64,000 nucleotides of DNA from Pontiella agarivorans (GCF_034531395.1 NZ_JARVCO010000007.1:186001-250000); one strand, 5' to 3'. Shown: positions 9,595-18,175, counted from the first letter of the stretch. Numbers and translations: made by a program. Notes: generated by a model not told the origin, from the letters alone.

Positions 9595-9912
9595 TTCTAA
9601 CCTCTCGATGCAGTCTTTTATAAACCCGTATAAATTAACCCGCAATTAAAGTCTATTTATTTCGGCTCCCCGGCGGTCGGGGAGCACGGGAATAAACATA
9701 TTCAGATATTTTAATGAGTCAATGTATAATAATATTAAAATTTCATTATATATGGATTGAATGGGGCTTGGGAAAGGGACGGTTCTCGGCCGGAGGTTGT
9801 GATCTCACCCGGCCGCAGCGATGAGGAAGAATTTTCAACCCGGTACGCCTCCTGCGGATTTCTGCTGAGAGGAAAGGCCCTGGAAAGCGTAAAAAAGAGA
9901 GAAGCGAAAAAT
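9595..9912. other. Intergenic stretch upstream of the RND operon
   Basis: No gene is convincing here. It holds a perfect 8 bp hairpin with a five-base loop at 9665-9685 (GCTCCCCG/CGGGGAGC), 70 bases before the RND start, then an AT-rich block at about 9710-9755 suited to a promoter for the minus-strand operon. The remainder to 9912 shows no motif that I recognise. Confidence 0.5.
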
Positions 9913-10118
9913 AGGCCTGACACGAATGGCACGAAGTTAAATGTAAATCATCCTCTTTACAGGGCAGGCCGGCGGCCTGCGATACAAACCTGTACCCCGC
10001 CGTTTAGGTGGCTTCGGGGCCTGCTGGAAGCGGGCGACACGGCAATCGTACCGCAAGGCGGCTCGCCTGCACTTTTAGAGGGAAAGCCTATTCAAATGAT
10101 CTAAACTTCGTGCCATTC
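9913..10118. repeat. Inverted-repeat-bounded repeat unit A (MITE-like)
   Basis: The unit starts with CCTGACACGAATGGCACG and AAGTTAA and ends with AACTTCGTGCCATTC, so the ends form terminal inverted repeats around GAATGGCACGAAGTT. Inside is a GC-rich palindrome (GCAGGCC-GGC-GGCCTGC near 9964). There is no transposase. The first ~87 bases recur 206 bases later in unit B with about three changes. It looks like a non-autonomous mobile or hairpin element. Confidence 0.65.
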
Positions 10119-10275
10119 AGGCCTGACACGAATGGCATGAAGTTAAATGTAAATCATCCTCTTTACGGGGCAGGCCGGCGGCCTGCGATACAAACCAGTA
10201 CCGCAGACGGCTCGTCTGCATGCTCTAAGTTGAAGCACATTCATATGTTCTTAACTTAGTGCCATTCAGGACTGA
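10119..10275. repeat. Inverted-repeat-bounded repeat unit B (MITE-like)
   Basis: The second tandem copy. It begins with the same GCCTGACACGAATGGCA and ends AACTTAGTGCCATTC then AGGACTGACAC. Relative to unit A it lacks about 50 central bases, so one unit gained or lost an internal block. The shared direct word CCTGACAC or CTGACAC separates the units. No coding potential. Confidence 0.65.
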
Positions 10276-10285
10276 CACCTTTTCT

Positions 10286-10357
10286 CTCATGACCCGCTTG
10301 GGAAATAAACGTTACCTAATCAACTGGCGTTGGCCAAGTAGATGCTATGGCTGGTTC
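10286..10357 (-). repeat. Cassette-end element 2 (attC-like imperfect palindrome)
   Basis: Read on the minus strand this begins four bases after the stop of the gene at 10361. It shares with the element at 11147 the words AACCAGC, ACTTGG-N-CAACGCC and TTCCCAAGCGGGT-ATGAG in the same order. CTTGG near one end can pair with CCAAG near the other. Same orientation and same place after a gene are what integron attC sites do, but the exact GTTRRRY core is not present, so this is a suggestion only. Confidence 0.4.
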
Positions 10358-10360
10358 GAA

Positions 10361-11122
10361 TCACTTTATTATAACACGGTAGAAATAAGTGTTAGTCTCT
10401 ATTGAATTCGTCCAGCGAAGTCTTGAGTCATTTCCGCTAATTGGGAGGCCAACATCGATCCATGTATTGAGATCAGAAGAAGATTGGATTTGATACTGCT
10501 CGCCACTTATAGAATCCCATGAAATTACAAAATTCGATTGCTGCTGACCCGATATAACTCCTCCGGCTAATTGGGGTGAATCTGCATTTAGAGAGTATTT
10601 TATAAGTGTGGTGTTTGTATGCGAGTAGTCGTAGAACGTCGCTATGTTATCAAACACACTGTGAGCATTAAAAATTCCACCTCTGTAAGGTGCATCATAT
10701 TTGGAGTAGTCTGATGTTTCACCAATTGATTCGCTTATAATTGTCGAGTTACTTACTGAGCAGAGCAGGACATCGCTACCCCCTTCTGAAAAGGAGTATA
10801 TGACTAGGAATTTATCGATTGAGTGATTCGAACGGATTGCAATGTCATCATAAATTCGTTGCGTGGTTTCAATGTCGGATTGCGCTAAATAATCTCCATT
10901 ATCATCTAAGACAATAATGTGAATATTTGTATACGTTGGTAAGCTGATTAGTGCAGTTTCCCCTGAAGGGAATTCTGCGATATCAACGATTTCTCCATCA
11001 AACGGCAATCCATTAGTGGGTATATCACTCAAGTCAGATTCCCATAGCTGAGTGAGCTGTGCTGCTGCTGTTCCTAATTGAAAAAGTAAGGGTAGACTTA
11101 TAAGTGCAATTGTAATTTTCAT
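10361..11122 (-). CDS. Secreted protein of unknown function with C-terminal 'YQIQSSSDLNTW' module
   Basis: 253 residues with a signal peptide (MKITIALISLPLLFQLGTAAA). The middle suggests beta-strand repeats of a propeller kind (GETALISLPTYTNIHIIVLDDNGDYL). The C-terminus, SWDSISGEQYQIQSSSDLNTW followed by TYFYRVIIK at the very end, is the module that ends many secreted Verrucomicrobiota-type proteins. The gene is clearly more AT-rich than its neighbours, is alone between two matching repeat elements, and so looks acquired. Function unknown. Confidence 0.7.
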   Translation of the reverse strand: MKITIALISLPLLFQLGTAAAQLTQLWESDLSDIPTNGLPFDGEIVDIAEFPSGETALISLPTYTNIHIIVLDDNGDYLAQSDIETTQRIYDDIAIRSNHSIDKFLVIYSFSEGGSDVLLCSVSNSTIISESIGETSDYSKYDAPYRGGIFNAHSVFDNIATFYDYSHTNTTLIKYSLNADSPQLAGGVISGQQQSNFVISWDSISGEQYQIQSSSDLNTWIDVGLPISGNDSRLRWTNSIETNTYFYRVIIK

Positions 11123-11146
11123 TTGGCTTCCTTAATTCGAGCGTTA

Positions 11147-11220
11147 CTCATAACCCGCTTGGGAATTATACATTGCCTTCAAAACGGGCGTTGTCCAAGT
11201 AAGGGGCTACTCGCTGGTTA
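11147..11220 (-). repeat. Cassette-end element 1 (attC-like imperfect palindrome)
   Basis: On the minus strand it starts four bases after the stop of the gene at 11225 and ends about 24 bases before the start of the gene at 11122. The blocks AACCAGC, TAGC, ACTTGGACAACGCC and CCCAAGCGGGTTATGAG match the element at 10286. An integron attC site is the best comparison by placement; the core triplets are imperfect and no integrase is in the window. Confidence 0.4.
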
Positions 11221-11224
11221 GCAG

Positions 11225-11830
11225 TTATTTGTATTTTTCTTCCAGTTGATCCATCCAACCTCTTTTGTATGGTTCTTCTGAGGCTGCTTTTTGAAAATCT
11301 TCGTTTTTTAGTAAATCCTTGTGTTTCCACAATCCACGTCTGTTTGGTGTCTCATTTGTGATTTCAAGTTTGTGATAATTCTTGCCTAAAGGGTTGGTAA
11401 AAGAGCGTTCACGGTTTAAATGAACAGCAAAAAAGAATGAGTCTCCTTCGATCATGTAAATATAAAAATTTGGTGCTCCATTAGGAACCTTCTGGGGATC
11501 GAATTTAAAATCTACTTTCCGCTCTAACCCTTTCTCCAAAACGCTTCGGAATTTCTCAACATCTGTAACATCGAATTGTTCAGGAGTTCCCTTCGCATAT
11601 TTTTGTTGGTGTGGAGCCGCAATCAGTACGTAATGCTGGGTTTTGCTTTCTCCTTGCAACGGATATTTACCAGTCTTTTTGTGATATTCCTCAATCAACT
11701 CTCCATAATATTTCATATGATTAAGTCGATAAATATCTGCATCGTGTTGATATTTTTTCTCCATCCCAAATAGAGCGAAAGAATTGGAGGATATGCAGAT
11801 GAGTATGAGTATTGCTGTGAATCGTTTCAT
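11225..11830 (-). CDS. Small secreted protein of unknown function, gene-cassette-like
   Basis: 201 residues with a signal peptide (MKRFTAILILICISSNSFA). It contains YYGELIEEYHKKTGKYPLQG, FKFDPQKVPNGAPNFYIYMI and DSFFFAVHLNRERSF, and ends in a charged tail (MDQLEEKYK). My recollection, not checked, is that proteins with this KTGKYPLQGE pattern are common in integron gene cassettes. The gene is AT-rich, stands between unrelated operons, and is followed at once by a repeat element. Function unknown. Confidence 0.7.
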   Translation of the reverse strand: MKRFTAILILICISSNSFALFGMEKKYQHDADIYRLNHMKYYGELIEEYHKKTGKYPLQGESKTQHYVLIAAPHQQKYAKGTPEQFDVTDVEKFRSVLEKGLERKVDFKFDPQKVPNGAPNFYIYMIEGDSFFFAVHLNRERSFTNPLGKNYHKLEITNETPNRRGLWKHKDLLKNEDFQKAASEEPYKRGWMDQLEEKYK

Positions 11831-12129
11831 ATATTTATCCTGCTAACAGTGTGTTAGACGGACAACCGTAATTCAGGGTGTTATATGGGGGTCCGTAATC
11901 TCCGATATGATCGGGTTGCGAGCCATTTTTTATAAAGAATAAAATTAATTGTTTCTATATAGAATTTATATTTTTTTAAAAAACCGATTGAATGGAAAAA
12001 TCGGTCGGCTGTGGCCCTGCTGGCGGGATGGGGCGCGGGGAAGGGGAGCGCGGGGTTTGTAATTTATGCTGAATCCCGGCAGGATGATCTGAATGACAAA
12101 CGATGCGTCACGGATTATGGAGAGATTGC
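11831..12129. other. AT-rich intergenic stretch with a possible minus-strand terminator
   Basis: No gene is seen. Next to the start of the gene at 11830 lies a small palindrome (CTAACA-CAC-TGTTAG, near 11840-11855). At about 11975-12005 a CCGAT/ATCGG stem, read on the minus strand, is followed by TTTTTT and could end a transcript entering the island. The remainder up to the ilvA ribosome site is AT-rich, then GC-rich near 12010-12055, marking the island edge. Confidence 0.4.
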
Positions 12130-13332
12130 ATGTTAACCATTGATAGAATTAAAGATGCGGCAAACACCCTGGAGAATGTGGTGCTGCATACCGAGCTGAT
12201 TCACAGTCCGGTGTTCAGCGAGGAGTCGGGAAATCAGGTTTATCTGAAACCGGAAAACCTGCAGCTGACCGGAGCATTCAAGTTACGCGGGGCCTATTTT
12301 AAAATGGCGAATCTGAACGATGCGGAAAAGGCGTGCGGTGTGATTTCTTCATCGGCCGGAAACCATGCGCAGGGCGTGGCTCTGGCGGCGCAGAAGCTGG
12401 GGGTGAAGGCGACGATTGTGATGCCGAAAAATACGCCGCTGATTAAAATCGAGGCGACGCGGCGATATGGAGCTTCGGTTGTTCTGGCGGGCGATTTTTA
12501 TGACGAGGCGTATGCCGAAGCGCGGCGCCTGGAAAAAGAAAAAGGCCATGTTTTCATTCATCCGTTCGATGATGAAGAGGTGATGGCCGGTCAGGGGACA
12601 ATCGGACTGGAAATTCTCCAGGATCTGGAACATGTGGATGCGATTCTGGTGCCGATCGGCGGTGGGGGACTGATTGCCGGAATTGCGACGGCGGTGAAGG
12701 CATTGCGGCCGGAGGTCAAGGTGATCGGCGTGGAACCGGAGGGGGCGTGTGCGATGAAGAAATCGCTCGAAGCCGGGCGCATTGTTCCCATGAAAAAAGT
12801 GGATACGATTGCCGATGGCGTGGCGGTGAAAAATCCGGGGGTGAAGACCTTTGAAATTATCCGGGATCTGGTGGACGACATTATTACGGTTCCGGACACC
12901 GGACTGATGGAATCGTTTCTCCTGCTGCTGGAACGCCATAAACTGGTGGCGGAAAATTCGGGGGTGCTGGCACTGGCGGCGCTGCATGAGCTGGGTTCCA
13001 AAGGCTGGAATGTGGTGCCGGTGGTGAGCGGCGGAAATATCGATGTGGTAACGATGTCGGCCATGATTGATAACGGTCTGGTGCGACGCGGCCGCATCTG
13101 TTGTTTTTCGGTTAATCTGCCCGATGAGCCGGGCCAGCTGCTGGCGGTTTCAAACATTCTTTCGGATGAAAATGCCAATATCATTAAGCTTGATCATAAC
13201 CAGTTTAAGTCGCTCGACCGCCTGAAAGAGGTGCAGCTGGAAGTGACGGTGGAAACGAACGGCCATGCCCACGTCGGCTCCATTCTCGGTGCGCTCGAAC
13301 AGCACGGTTATCAGGTCGACCGGATCTATTAG
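12130..13332 (+). CDS. ilvA: Threonine ammonia-lyase with ACT domain
   Basis: About 400 residues. The PLP Lys is in TGAFKLRGA (about 50), the Gly-rich phosphate loop is VPIGGGGLIAG (about 175), and SSAGNHAQGVA is also typical of the fold. Residues about 325-400 form one ACT domain (VNLPDEPGQLLAVSNILSD). It deaminates threonine to 2-oxobutanoate, the first step to isoleucine, or serves threonine catabolism (TdcB-like). The single-ACT, ~400-residue form is the shorter IlvA type. Start 12130 has GGAGAG upstream; the frame is open to 12103. It appears to be a single-gene unit. Confidence 0.93.
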   Translation: MLTIDRIKDAANTLENVVLHTELIHSPVFSEESGNQVYLKPENLQLTGAFKLRGAYFKMANLNDAEKACGVISSSAGNHAQGVALAAQKLGVKATIVMPKNTPLIKIEATRRYGASVVLAGDFYDEAYAEARRLEKEKGHVFIHPFDDEEVMAGQGTIGLEILQDLEHVDAILVPIGGGGLIAGIATAVKALRPEVKVIGVEPEGACAMKKSLEAGRIVPMKKVDTIADGVAVKNPGVKTFEIIRDLVDDIITVPDTGLMESFLLLLERHKLVAENSGVLALAALHELGSKGWNVVPVVSGGNIDVVTMSAMIDNGLVRRGRICCFSVNLPDEPGQLLAVSNILSDENANIIKLDHNQFKSLDRLKEVQLEVTVETNGHAHVGSILGALEQHGYQVDRIY

Positions 13333-13436
13333 CCTTTTTGGTGAACGTGCCCAGCGGGGCGGTCTGCACTGGGCGCCAGCGCCCGCTGTAACGTGGGGGA
13401 TGAGGAGAAACCCACGGTTTTTCAGGGTTCCGGCGA

Positions 13437-13451
13437 TGGCACGGTGCATGC
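13437..13451 (+). promoter_or_regulatory. Sigma-54 (-24/-12) promoter before the DUF2202 gene
   Basis: TGGCACG-GTGC-ATGC matches the sigma-54 consensus TGGCACG-N4-TTGC at all positions but one, with exact spacing. It would start transcription near 13463 and leave a 25-base leader holding the AAGGAGG site. A sigma-54 response regulator gene lies just downstream, and a like site lies at 18289. Confidence 0.75.
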
Positions 13452-13487
13452 GGGTATGTCTTCAGGTAAAAACCAAGGAGGCAGACC

Positions 13488-14102
13488 ATGACACCTAAAT
13501 TATTCCTGGTGCTCGTACTGGGCAGTATAACCGCCGGTTGGATGCTGCAACCGGCTCTGGCCGGAAAAGGAAGAGGAAAAGGAAGAGGCGGACAGACTGT
13601 TGCCGTGATCGCGGAAGCGGAAATCGCGGATTTGCTCTTCATGCGCGAAGAGGAAAAACTGGCGCGCGATGTCTACATCTCGCTTTTTGCTGAGTGGGGG
13701 ACCGGTGTGTTTGACCGTATCTCCGCTTCTGAGCAGAAGCACATGGATGCCGTGCTTGGGCTGATCAATAAATACGGACTCGCTGATCCTGCTCTGGATT
13801 TCGGCCATTTTGCCGATCCGGAGCTGCAGGAACTTTCTGAGTCGCTGGTGGTGGCCGGGTTGGGATCCGAGCTCGAAGCTCTTTATGTCGGTGCCTTGAT
13901 CGAGGAAGTCGATATGGAGGATATTGTTGATGCAATGGGGCGTACGGACAAAACCGACATTCTGAATGTGTATGGCAACCTGCTGGCCGGTTCTGAAAAC
14001 CATCTCCGGGCCTTTGTGCGGAATATCGAGGCCATCACCGGCGCAGCGTACGAAGCGCAGTGGATTTCCCAGACTGAGGTCGACGACATTCTGGGGCGTT
14101 GA
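13488..14102 (+). CDS. Secreted DUF2202 (ferritin-like) protein
   Basis: 204 residues with a signal peptide (MTPKLFLVLVLGSITAGWM to ALAG) and a basic Gly-rich linker (GKGRGKGRGG), then a DUF2202 domain: LLFMREEEKLARDVYISLFAEW, SEQKHMDAVLGLINKYG, AGLGSELEALYVGALIEEVD and SENHLRAFVRNIE. The paired Glu and Glu/His of the helices are the ligands of ferritin-like di-metal folds, so metal binding is likely; the reaction is unknown. A strong AAGGAGG precedes the ATG. It has its own sigma-54 promoter and terminator, and precedes the RR-barrel-HK operon that probably controls it. Confidence 0.9.
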   Translation: MTPKLFLVLVLGSITAGWMLQPALAGKGRGKGRGGQTVAVIAEAEIADLLFMREEEKLARDVYISLFAEWGTGVFDRISASEQKHMDAVLGLINKYGLADPALDFGHFADPELQELSESLVVAGLGSELEALYVGALIEEVDMEDIVDAMGRTDKTDILNVYGNLLAGSENHLRAFVRNIEAITGAAYEAQWISQTEVDDILGR

Positions 14103-14124
14103 GCACCCGGACCCGGGAGGAGGT

Positions 14125-14175
14125 TCCGGCCGCGGTTTGATTTTCTCCTTTCAGCGGCCGGATTTTTCTTTTTTT
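14125..14175 (+). terminator. Rho-independent terminator after the DUF2202 gene
   Basis: A perfect 9 bp stem (TCCGGCCGC at 14125-14133, GCGGCCGGA at 14153-14161) is followed by a long T run. It isolates the DUF2202 transcript from the regulator operon that follows. Confidence 0.88.
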
Positions 14176-14234
14176 AAATCCGCATATATCTATACGGAAT
14201 ATCGCTTCTTTCGGCGGAGATTGGGCTATACGTT

Positions 14235-15644
14235 ATGCACATGAGTAGAGATGAGCTTTCACTGAGCGGTCTGGGGGTGTTGGTGGTGGATGACGAGGGC
14301 ATCCTGCGGCGCAGGATTTCCTCGTATCTGCGTAAACTGGGTGCTGATACCACGGAAGCGGAATCGCTTACGGTTGCCCGCGAACTGCTGACGGAAATGG
14401 AGTTCGACTTTATCATGCTCGATATTCATCTACCCGACGGGGTGGGGCTGGACCTGATGCGCAAGCGGGAAATTCCGGATTCAACCGGCGTGCTGGTGAT
14501 GACCGCGCAGGGCGGGGTGGAAGGTGCAGTTGAAGCGATGCAGCTCGGGGCGCTGGACTATCTGGTGAAGCCGTTTGATCCCGAACTGCTTCCGCTGGTG
14601 ATGGAGCGTGCACGGGGTACCCGCCAGCGGGAACGGGTGACCGAGCATGAGCGCGAGGCGGATGAGGGTGCAGGGTTCTTTTTCGGCGAGTCGCTGAATC
14701 CGCTGTATCAGCAGATGCAGAAAATTATCGCGGCAGACCTGCGGCTGGTCAACCATCTGCCGCCGATCCTCATTACAGGGGAAACCGGATCGGGGAAATC
14801 GAGCATTGCACGGTGGCTGCACCATCATGGTTCACGTTCCGACCAGCCGATGATTGAGGTCAACTGTTCCGCCCTGCCGGATACGCTGGCGGAGTCGGAG
14901 TTGTTCGGCTGCGAAAAGGGGGCGTATACCGATGCCCGGGCCACGCGGCAGGGCCTGTTTGAAGCGGCCCACGGCGGTACGCTGTTTCTGGATGAAATTC
15001 CAAGTTTATCGCCGGCGGTACAGGCCAAGGTGCTGACGGCGATTGAGGACCGGACGATCCGGCGCATTGGCGGCACAAAGGGGATTGATGTGGATGTGCG
15101 TGTGATTGCCGCAACGAACTGCGATCTGCGCGAGTCGGTGGAATCGGGCGAGTTTCGCGAGGACCTGCTGCACCGTCTGGATCTGTTCCGGCTCAACCTG
15201 CCTGCACTGCGGGAGCGGGGGGAGGATATCCTGAATCTGGCGGAGCAGATTCTGGAGCGTCTCTGTATTCGGCACCGCATTCCGCAACGTCAGATTGCGG
15301 AGGAGGGCAAGCGGCGGCTGCGGGCATACGGCTGGCCGGGTAATGTTCGTGAACTGGCCCATGAGCTGGAACGTGAACTGGTTTTTGAAGATGCGGCCGC
15401 GCTGGACTTTTCCCGGCTTCCACTGGTTGGAAACGGGGCCTCGGCACTGGACCCGATGGATTGGCTGAACCCGAATTATGATTTCGGCAAAGAGGAGTTT
15501 GTGCTGGAGGACGCCATCAACCGCCTGGTGCAGCTGGCGCTGAAGAAAACCAATGGGAACACCTCGGCTGCGGCTCGCATGCTGGGGGTGACGCGGGACT
15601 TTATCCGCTACCGCCTGCACGGAGACCGAAAGGAAAAGGTGTAA
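14235..15644 (+). CDS. Sigma-54-dependent response regulator (NtrC family)
   Basis: 469 residues: a receiver (VLVVDDEG, phospho-Asp in FIMLDIHLPDG near residue 62, Lys in DYLVKPF), an AAA+ domain (Walker A GETGSGKSS, Walker B GGTLFLDEI, arginine region EFREDLLHRLDLFRLNLP) and a C-terminal Fis-type helix-turn-helix (NGNTSAAARMLGVTRDFIRYRL). The sigma-54 contact loop is GAYTDA rather than GAFTGA, an unusual change. The stop overlaps the next start as TAATG, so the barrel gene is translationally coupled. It probably acts at the -24/-12 promoters at 13437 and 18289, with the kinase at 16739. Confidence 0.95.
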   Translation: MHMSRDELSLSGLGVLVVDDEGILRRRISSYLRKLGADTTEAESLTVARELLTEMEFDFIMLDIHLPDGVGLDLMRKREIPDSTGVLVMTAQGGVEGAVEAMQLGALDYLVKPFDPELLPLVMERARGTRQRERVTEHEREADEGAGFFFGESLNPLYQQMQKIIAADLRLVNHLPPILITGETGSGKSSIARWLHHHGSRSDQPMIEVNCSALPDTLAESELFGCEKGAYTDARATRQGLFEAAHGGTLFLDEIPSLSPAVQAKVLTAIEDRTIRRIGGTKGIDVDVRVIAATNCDLRESVESGEFREDLLHRLDLFRLNLPALRERGEDILNLAEQILERLCIRHRIPQRQIAEEGKRRLRAYGWPGNVRELAHELERELVFEDAAALDFSRLPLVGNGASALDPMDWLNPNYDFGKEEFVLEDAINRLVQLALKKTNGNTSAAARMLGVTRDFIRYRLHGDRKEKV

Positions 15645-16735
15645 TGGAAGGCCGTCTCGTATACGGGGCGGCCGGGATGATCGGCCTGCTTTCTGCTGTA
15701 TCGATCCTCGCGGAACCTGCGGCCGTCGAATGGGACCTCGAGGGCGAAGCGGCTGTTTCGGCGGGATATAAAAACAATATGCTGCAGTCGAGCGTGACGG
15801 ATGAAAGCAGCGCATTTATCCGCACGGCGGTGGATGCCAGCATGATGCGGTTTTCAGAGACGGGGTCGTATCTGCTGTTTTATCTTTTCGGCGAAGATAC
15901 GCGCTATTCCGATGCGCCGTCCGTGAATTATGAGCAGATGATTTCGGCACTGTTCAATGGTGCGGTTCCGGCCGGAACGGATGACCGGCTGGGTGCGGAG
16001 GTGATGTATCTGTATCTGCATCAGATTTATGATGCTTCGGAAACTCAGGTGGACCGGCGGCGGCTGCTGGTGCTCGGGCATTCGCTTTCTGTGCGGCCTT
16101 ATTGGGATCATGAATTCAGCGATACATGGAGCCATCGGTTTGAATTTTCGGTTTCCCGGCAGATCTATGAAGTGGCACTGGATGATTACCGCGAAACGGG
16201 GGGGCGCTTTCTGCTGACGCGCAAATACGGCCACCGTTCGGAACTGTCGGCCGGGTTCCGGTATATGCAGCGCGATTATGATACCCGCGAACAGTTTGAT
16301 GGTGACGGACTGGCGCTTCCCGGAACGGATCTTCTGTATTTTCAGCACGAGTTGCAGGGAGAGTGGCGGCACTATTTTGATGCGGACCGGCACTGGCGCA
16401 GTCTGGCCAAATGGAGCGGGATGATGAATCGCGACAACGGTTCGGGCTACTTTGATTATGACCGCCTGCTGCTGCGGGAACAGCTGCGCTGGGATAACGA
16501 GCTGTGGCGGGTGAAAAGCAACGTTCGGTTCGGATGGTATTTCTATAAGGTTCAGCAGGTTTCCGGTGCGCGGCGTGAACGTTCATATGTTTCGGCGGAT
16601 CTGCGTATCGAACGGCGGTTCGGGGAGCATATTTCCCTGTTTGCGGAAGCGGAGCATGCGTGGAATTTCAGTAATGACCCGTTGGATGAATACAACACAT
16701 GGACCGCGCATACCGGTTTCATGGTTTCAATGTGA
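15644..16735 (+). CDS. Predicted outer-membrane beta-barrel protein inside a two-component operon
   Basis: 363 residues. The hydrophobic N-terminal stretch ends in ILAEPAA, a plausible signal peptide. The rest is alternating aromatic strands, for example EFSDTWSHRFEFSVSRQIYE and SELSAGFRYMQRDYDTREQF, ending HTGFMVSM. No known family is recognised. Its start overlaps the regulator stop and its stop lies three bases before the kinase frame, so it is made together with both. A barrel between a regulator and its kinase suggests an outer-membrane sensor or output of the pathway. Confidence 0.7.
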   Translation: MEGRLVYGAAGMIGLLSAVSILAEPAAVEWDLEGEAAVSAGYKNNMLQSSVTDESSAFIRTAVDASMMRFSETGSYLLFYLFGEDTRYSDAPSVNYEQMISALFNGAVPAGTDDRLGAEVMYLYLHQIYDASETQVDRRRLLVLGHSLSVRPYWDHEFSDTWSHRFEFSVSRQIYEVALDDYRETGGRFLLTRKYGHRSELSAGFRYMQRDYDTREQFDGDGLALPGTDLLYFQHELQGEWRHYFDADRHWRSLAKWSGMMNRDNGSGYFDYDRLLLREQLRWDNELWRVKSNVRFGWYFYKVQQVSGARRERSYVSADLRIERRFGEHISLFAEAEHAWNFSNDPLDEYNTWTAHTGFMVSM

Positions 16736-16738
16736 GCG

Positions 16739-18175
16739 GTGGGCATGAGGGATCAGATGACAGGCTGGGAAAAGTATAGTCCGAAGACCCGGCGGAATTT
16801 TGTGCTGGGGGTGGGGATTGCCCTGATCATTCTGCTGGCCACCATTTTATCGGGGCTGCTGATTATGCGCCGACTGGTGCGTGAACAGATTGTACAGCGG
16901 GATGGCGATGCGCTGTATGCAACGACCCTGATGGAGCAGCTCGATTTTTCCGAAATGGATGAAGATCCGCGCCCGGCGGAACAGATGAGCTTTGATGCTG
17001 CGGTACGTTCATCCCGGCTCCGCGGGGTGATGGGGATCCGGTTTTTTAATCCCGAGGGCGGATTCAGCGACACGTTTCCGGCCACGGTAATGCCGCATCC
17101 CCTCGGCGCGGATGCCTTGTCGGCCATCCGGCAGCTTGAACCGCACAGTCGGTTTGTTGCTTCGATGTCGATGGATGACATCTTTATTTATCTCCCGCAG
17201 TTTTCCAAGGGCCGGATCAGCCGCATTCCGGTTGTGCTGGTAACCGTTCCACTGCATGCGCGGGAAACCCGGGAGCTGAACGGAGCGGCCCAGTTTATTA
17301 TTGAAGGGCACAGTATGGCGGATGAGTTTATGCGATTGGACCGCCGGCTTTGCCAGATCGGTTTGATTACTTTCGCGATCTCCGGATCTCTGTTGGTTGC
17401 CATGCTGTGGCCGGCGTTCAGCCGTTCGCAGAAGCTGACCCGGGAACTGGCTCAGCGCAGTGAGCGGCTGCAGCGGGCCAATGATGAGCTGGCGCTCGCG
17501 GCGCGCGTTTCCGCGGTTGGTGCCATATCCTCGCACCTGATGCACGGGTTGCGGAATCCGCTGGCGAGCCTGTCGGAGTTTATTGCCGGGCAGCATGCGG
17601 ACGATCACGATATTGACCGCGATGATCTAGAGGATGCGCTGAGCGCATCGAGGCGTATGCAGACGCTGGTGGAACACACGGTGCAGGTGTTGAGTGATGC
17701 CAAGGGTGACCCGGCCTATGAACTGACCGTGCCGGAGCTTGGCGAGGACGTGCTCAGCCGGGTGAAAGGGGCCGCGGAGAAGCGGGATGTTGAGCTGGTG
17801 TTTTCGGCGGACGGCCGCTGCGCGCTCTCGGGGCGGGTGGCCAATCTGCTGGGGCTGATTCTGGTGAATCTGCTCGAAAATTCCATCGAAGCCTCCGGGC
17901 GGAACGGCACCGTGGCACTGAAGGTTTCGCGACTGGATGATTGGTTGCGGTTTCGCGTCGAGGATACCGGTAGCGGGATTCCCGGGGTTGTGCAGGAGCG
18001 CCTTTTCCTGCCGGGAAAATCTTCGCGCGAGGGCGGGAGCGGGATCGGGCTGGCCATCTCCAAACAGATTGCGGACTACCTCGATGCCCGGCTGGTGCTG
18101 GAGGATTCGACCGAGGCGGGGTCGGTGTTTCTGCTGGAACTCCCGATGACGGTCTGTATGGAAACCGATCTTTAA
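16739..18175 (+). CDS. Membrane sensor histidine kinase
   Basis: 478 residues: TM1 about residues 20-44 (FVLGVGIALIILLATILSG), an extracytoplasmic domain of about 150 residues, TM2 about 205-225 (LITFAISGSLLVAMLWPAF), a short coil, and a kinase core. The H box is SSHLMHGLRNPLASL, a variant with no Glu after His; the N box is LVNLLENSIEASG, with G boxes DTGSGIP and GGSGIGLAISK. The start is GTG at 16739 or ATG at 16745. It is the likely partner of the response regulator at 14235. Confidence 0.93.
   Translation: MGMRDQMTGWEKYSPKTRRNFVLGVGIALIILLATILSGLLIMRRLVREQIVQRDGDALYATTLMEQLDFSEMDEDPRPAEQMSFDAAVRSSRLRGVMGIRFFNPEGGFSDTFPATVMPHPLGADALSAIRQLEPHSRFVASMSMDDIFIYLPQFSKGRISRIPVVLVTVPLHARETRELNGAAQFIIEGHSMADEFMRLDRRLCQIGLITFAISGSLLVAMLWPAFSRSQKLTRELAQRSERLQRANDELALAARVSAVGAISSHLMHGLRNPLASLSEFIAGQHADDHDIDRDDLEDALSASRRMQTLVEHTVQVLSDAKGDPAYELTVPELGEDVLSRVKGAAEKRDVELVFSADGRCALSGRVANLLGLILVNLLENSIEASGRNGTVALKVSRLDDWLRFRVEDTGSGIPGVVQERLFLPGKSSREGGSGIGLAISKQIADYLDARLVLEDSTEAGSVFLLELPMTVCMETDL

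Noticed and set aside
7552-9600. A 682-codon open frame opposite the RND gene
   Set aside because: It is the mirror of a strongly coding gene. The protein is rich in His, Gln, Gly and Arg with no domain sense, as expected from an antisense frame in GC-rich codons.
9735-10259. Short open frames in the repeat island (65-115 codons)
   Set aside because: They run through the inverted repeats and have no ribosome site or recognisable protein features.
13340-13430. A copy of the enhancer-like palindrome seen at 18236 before the DUF2202 promoter
   Set aside because: I searched for ATTCGC...GCGAAT and found none there, so a shared activator site for the two sigma-54 promoters cannot be claimed.
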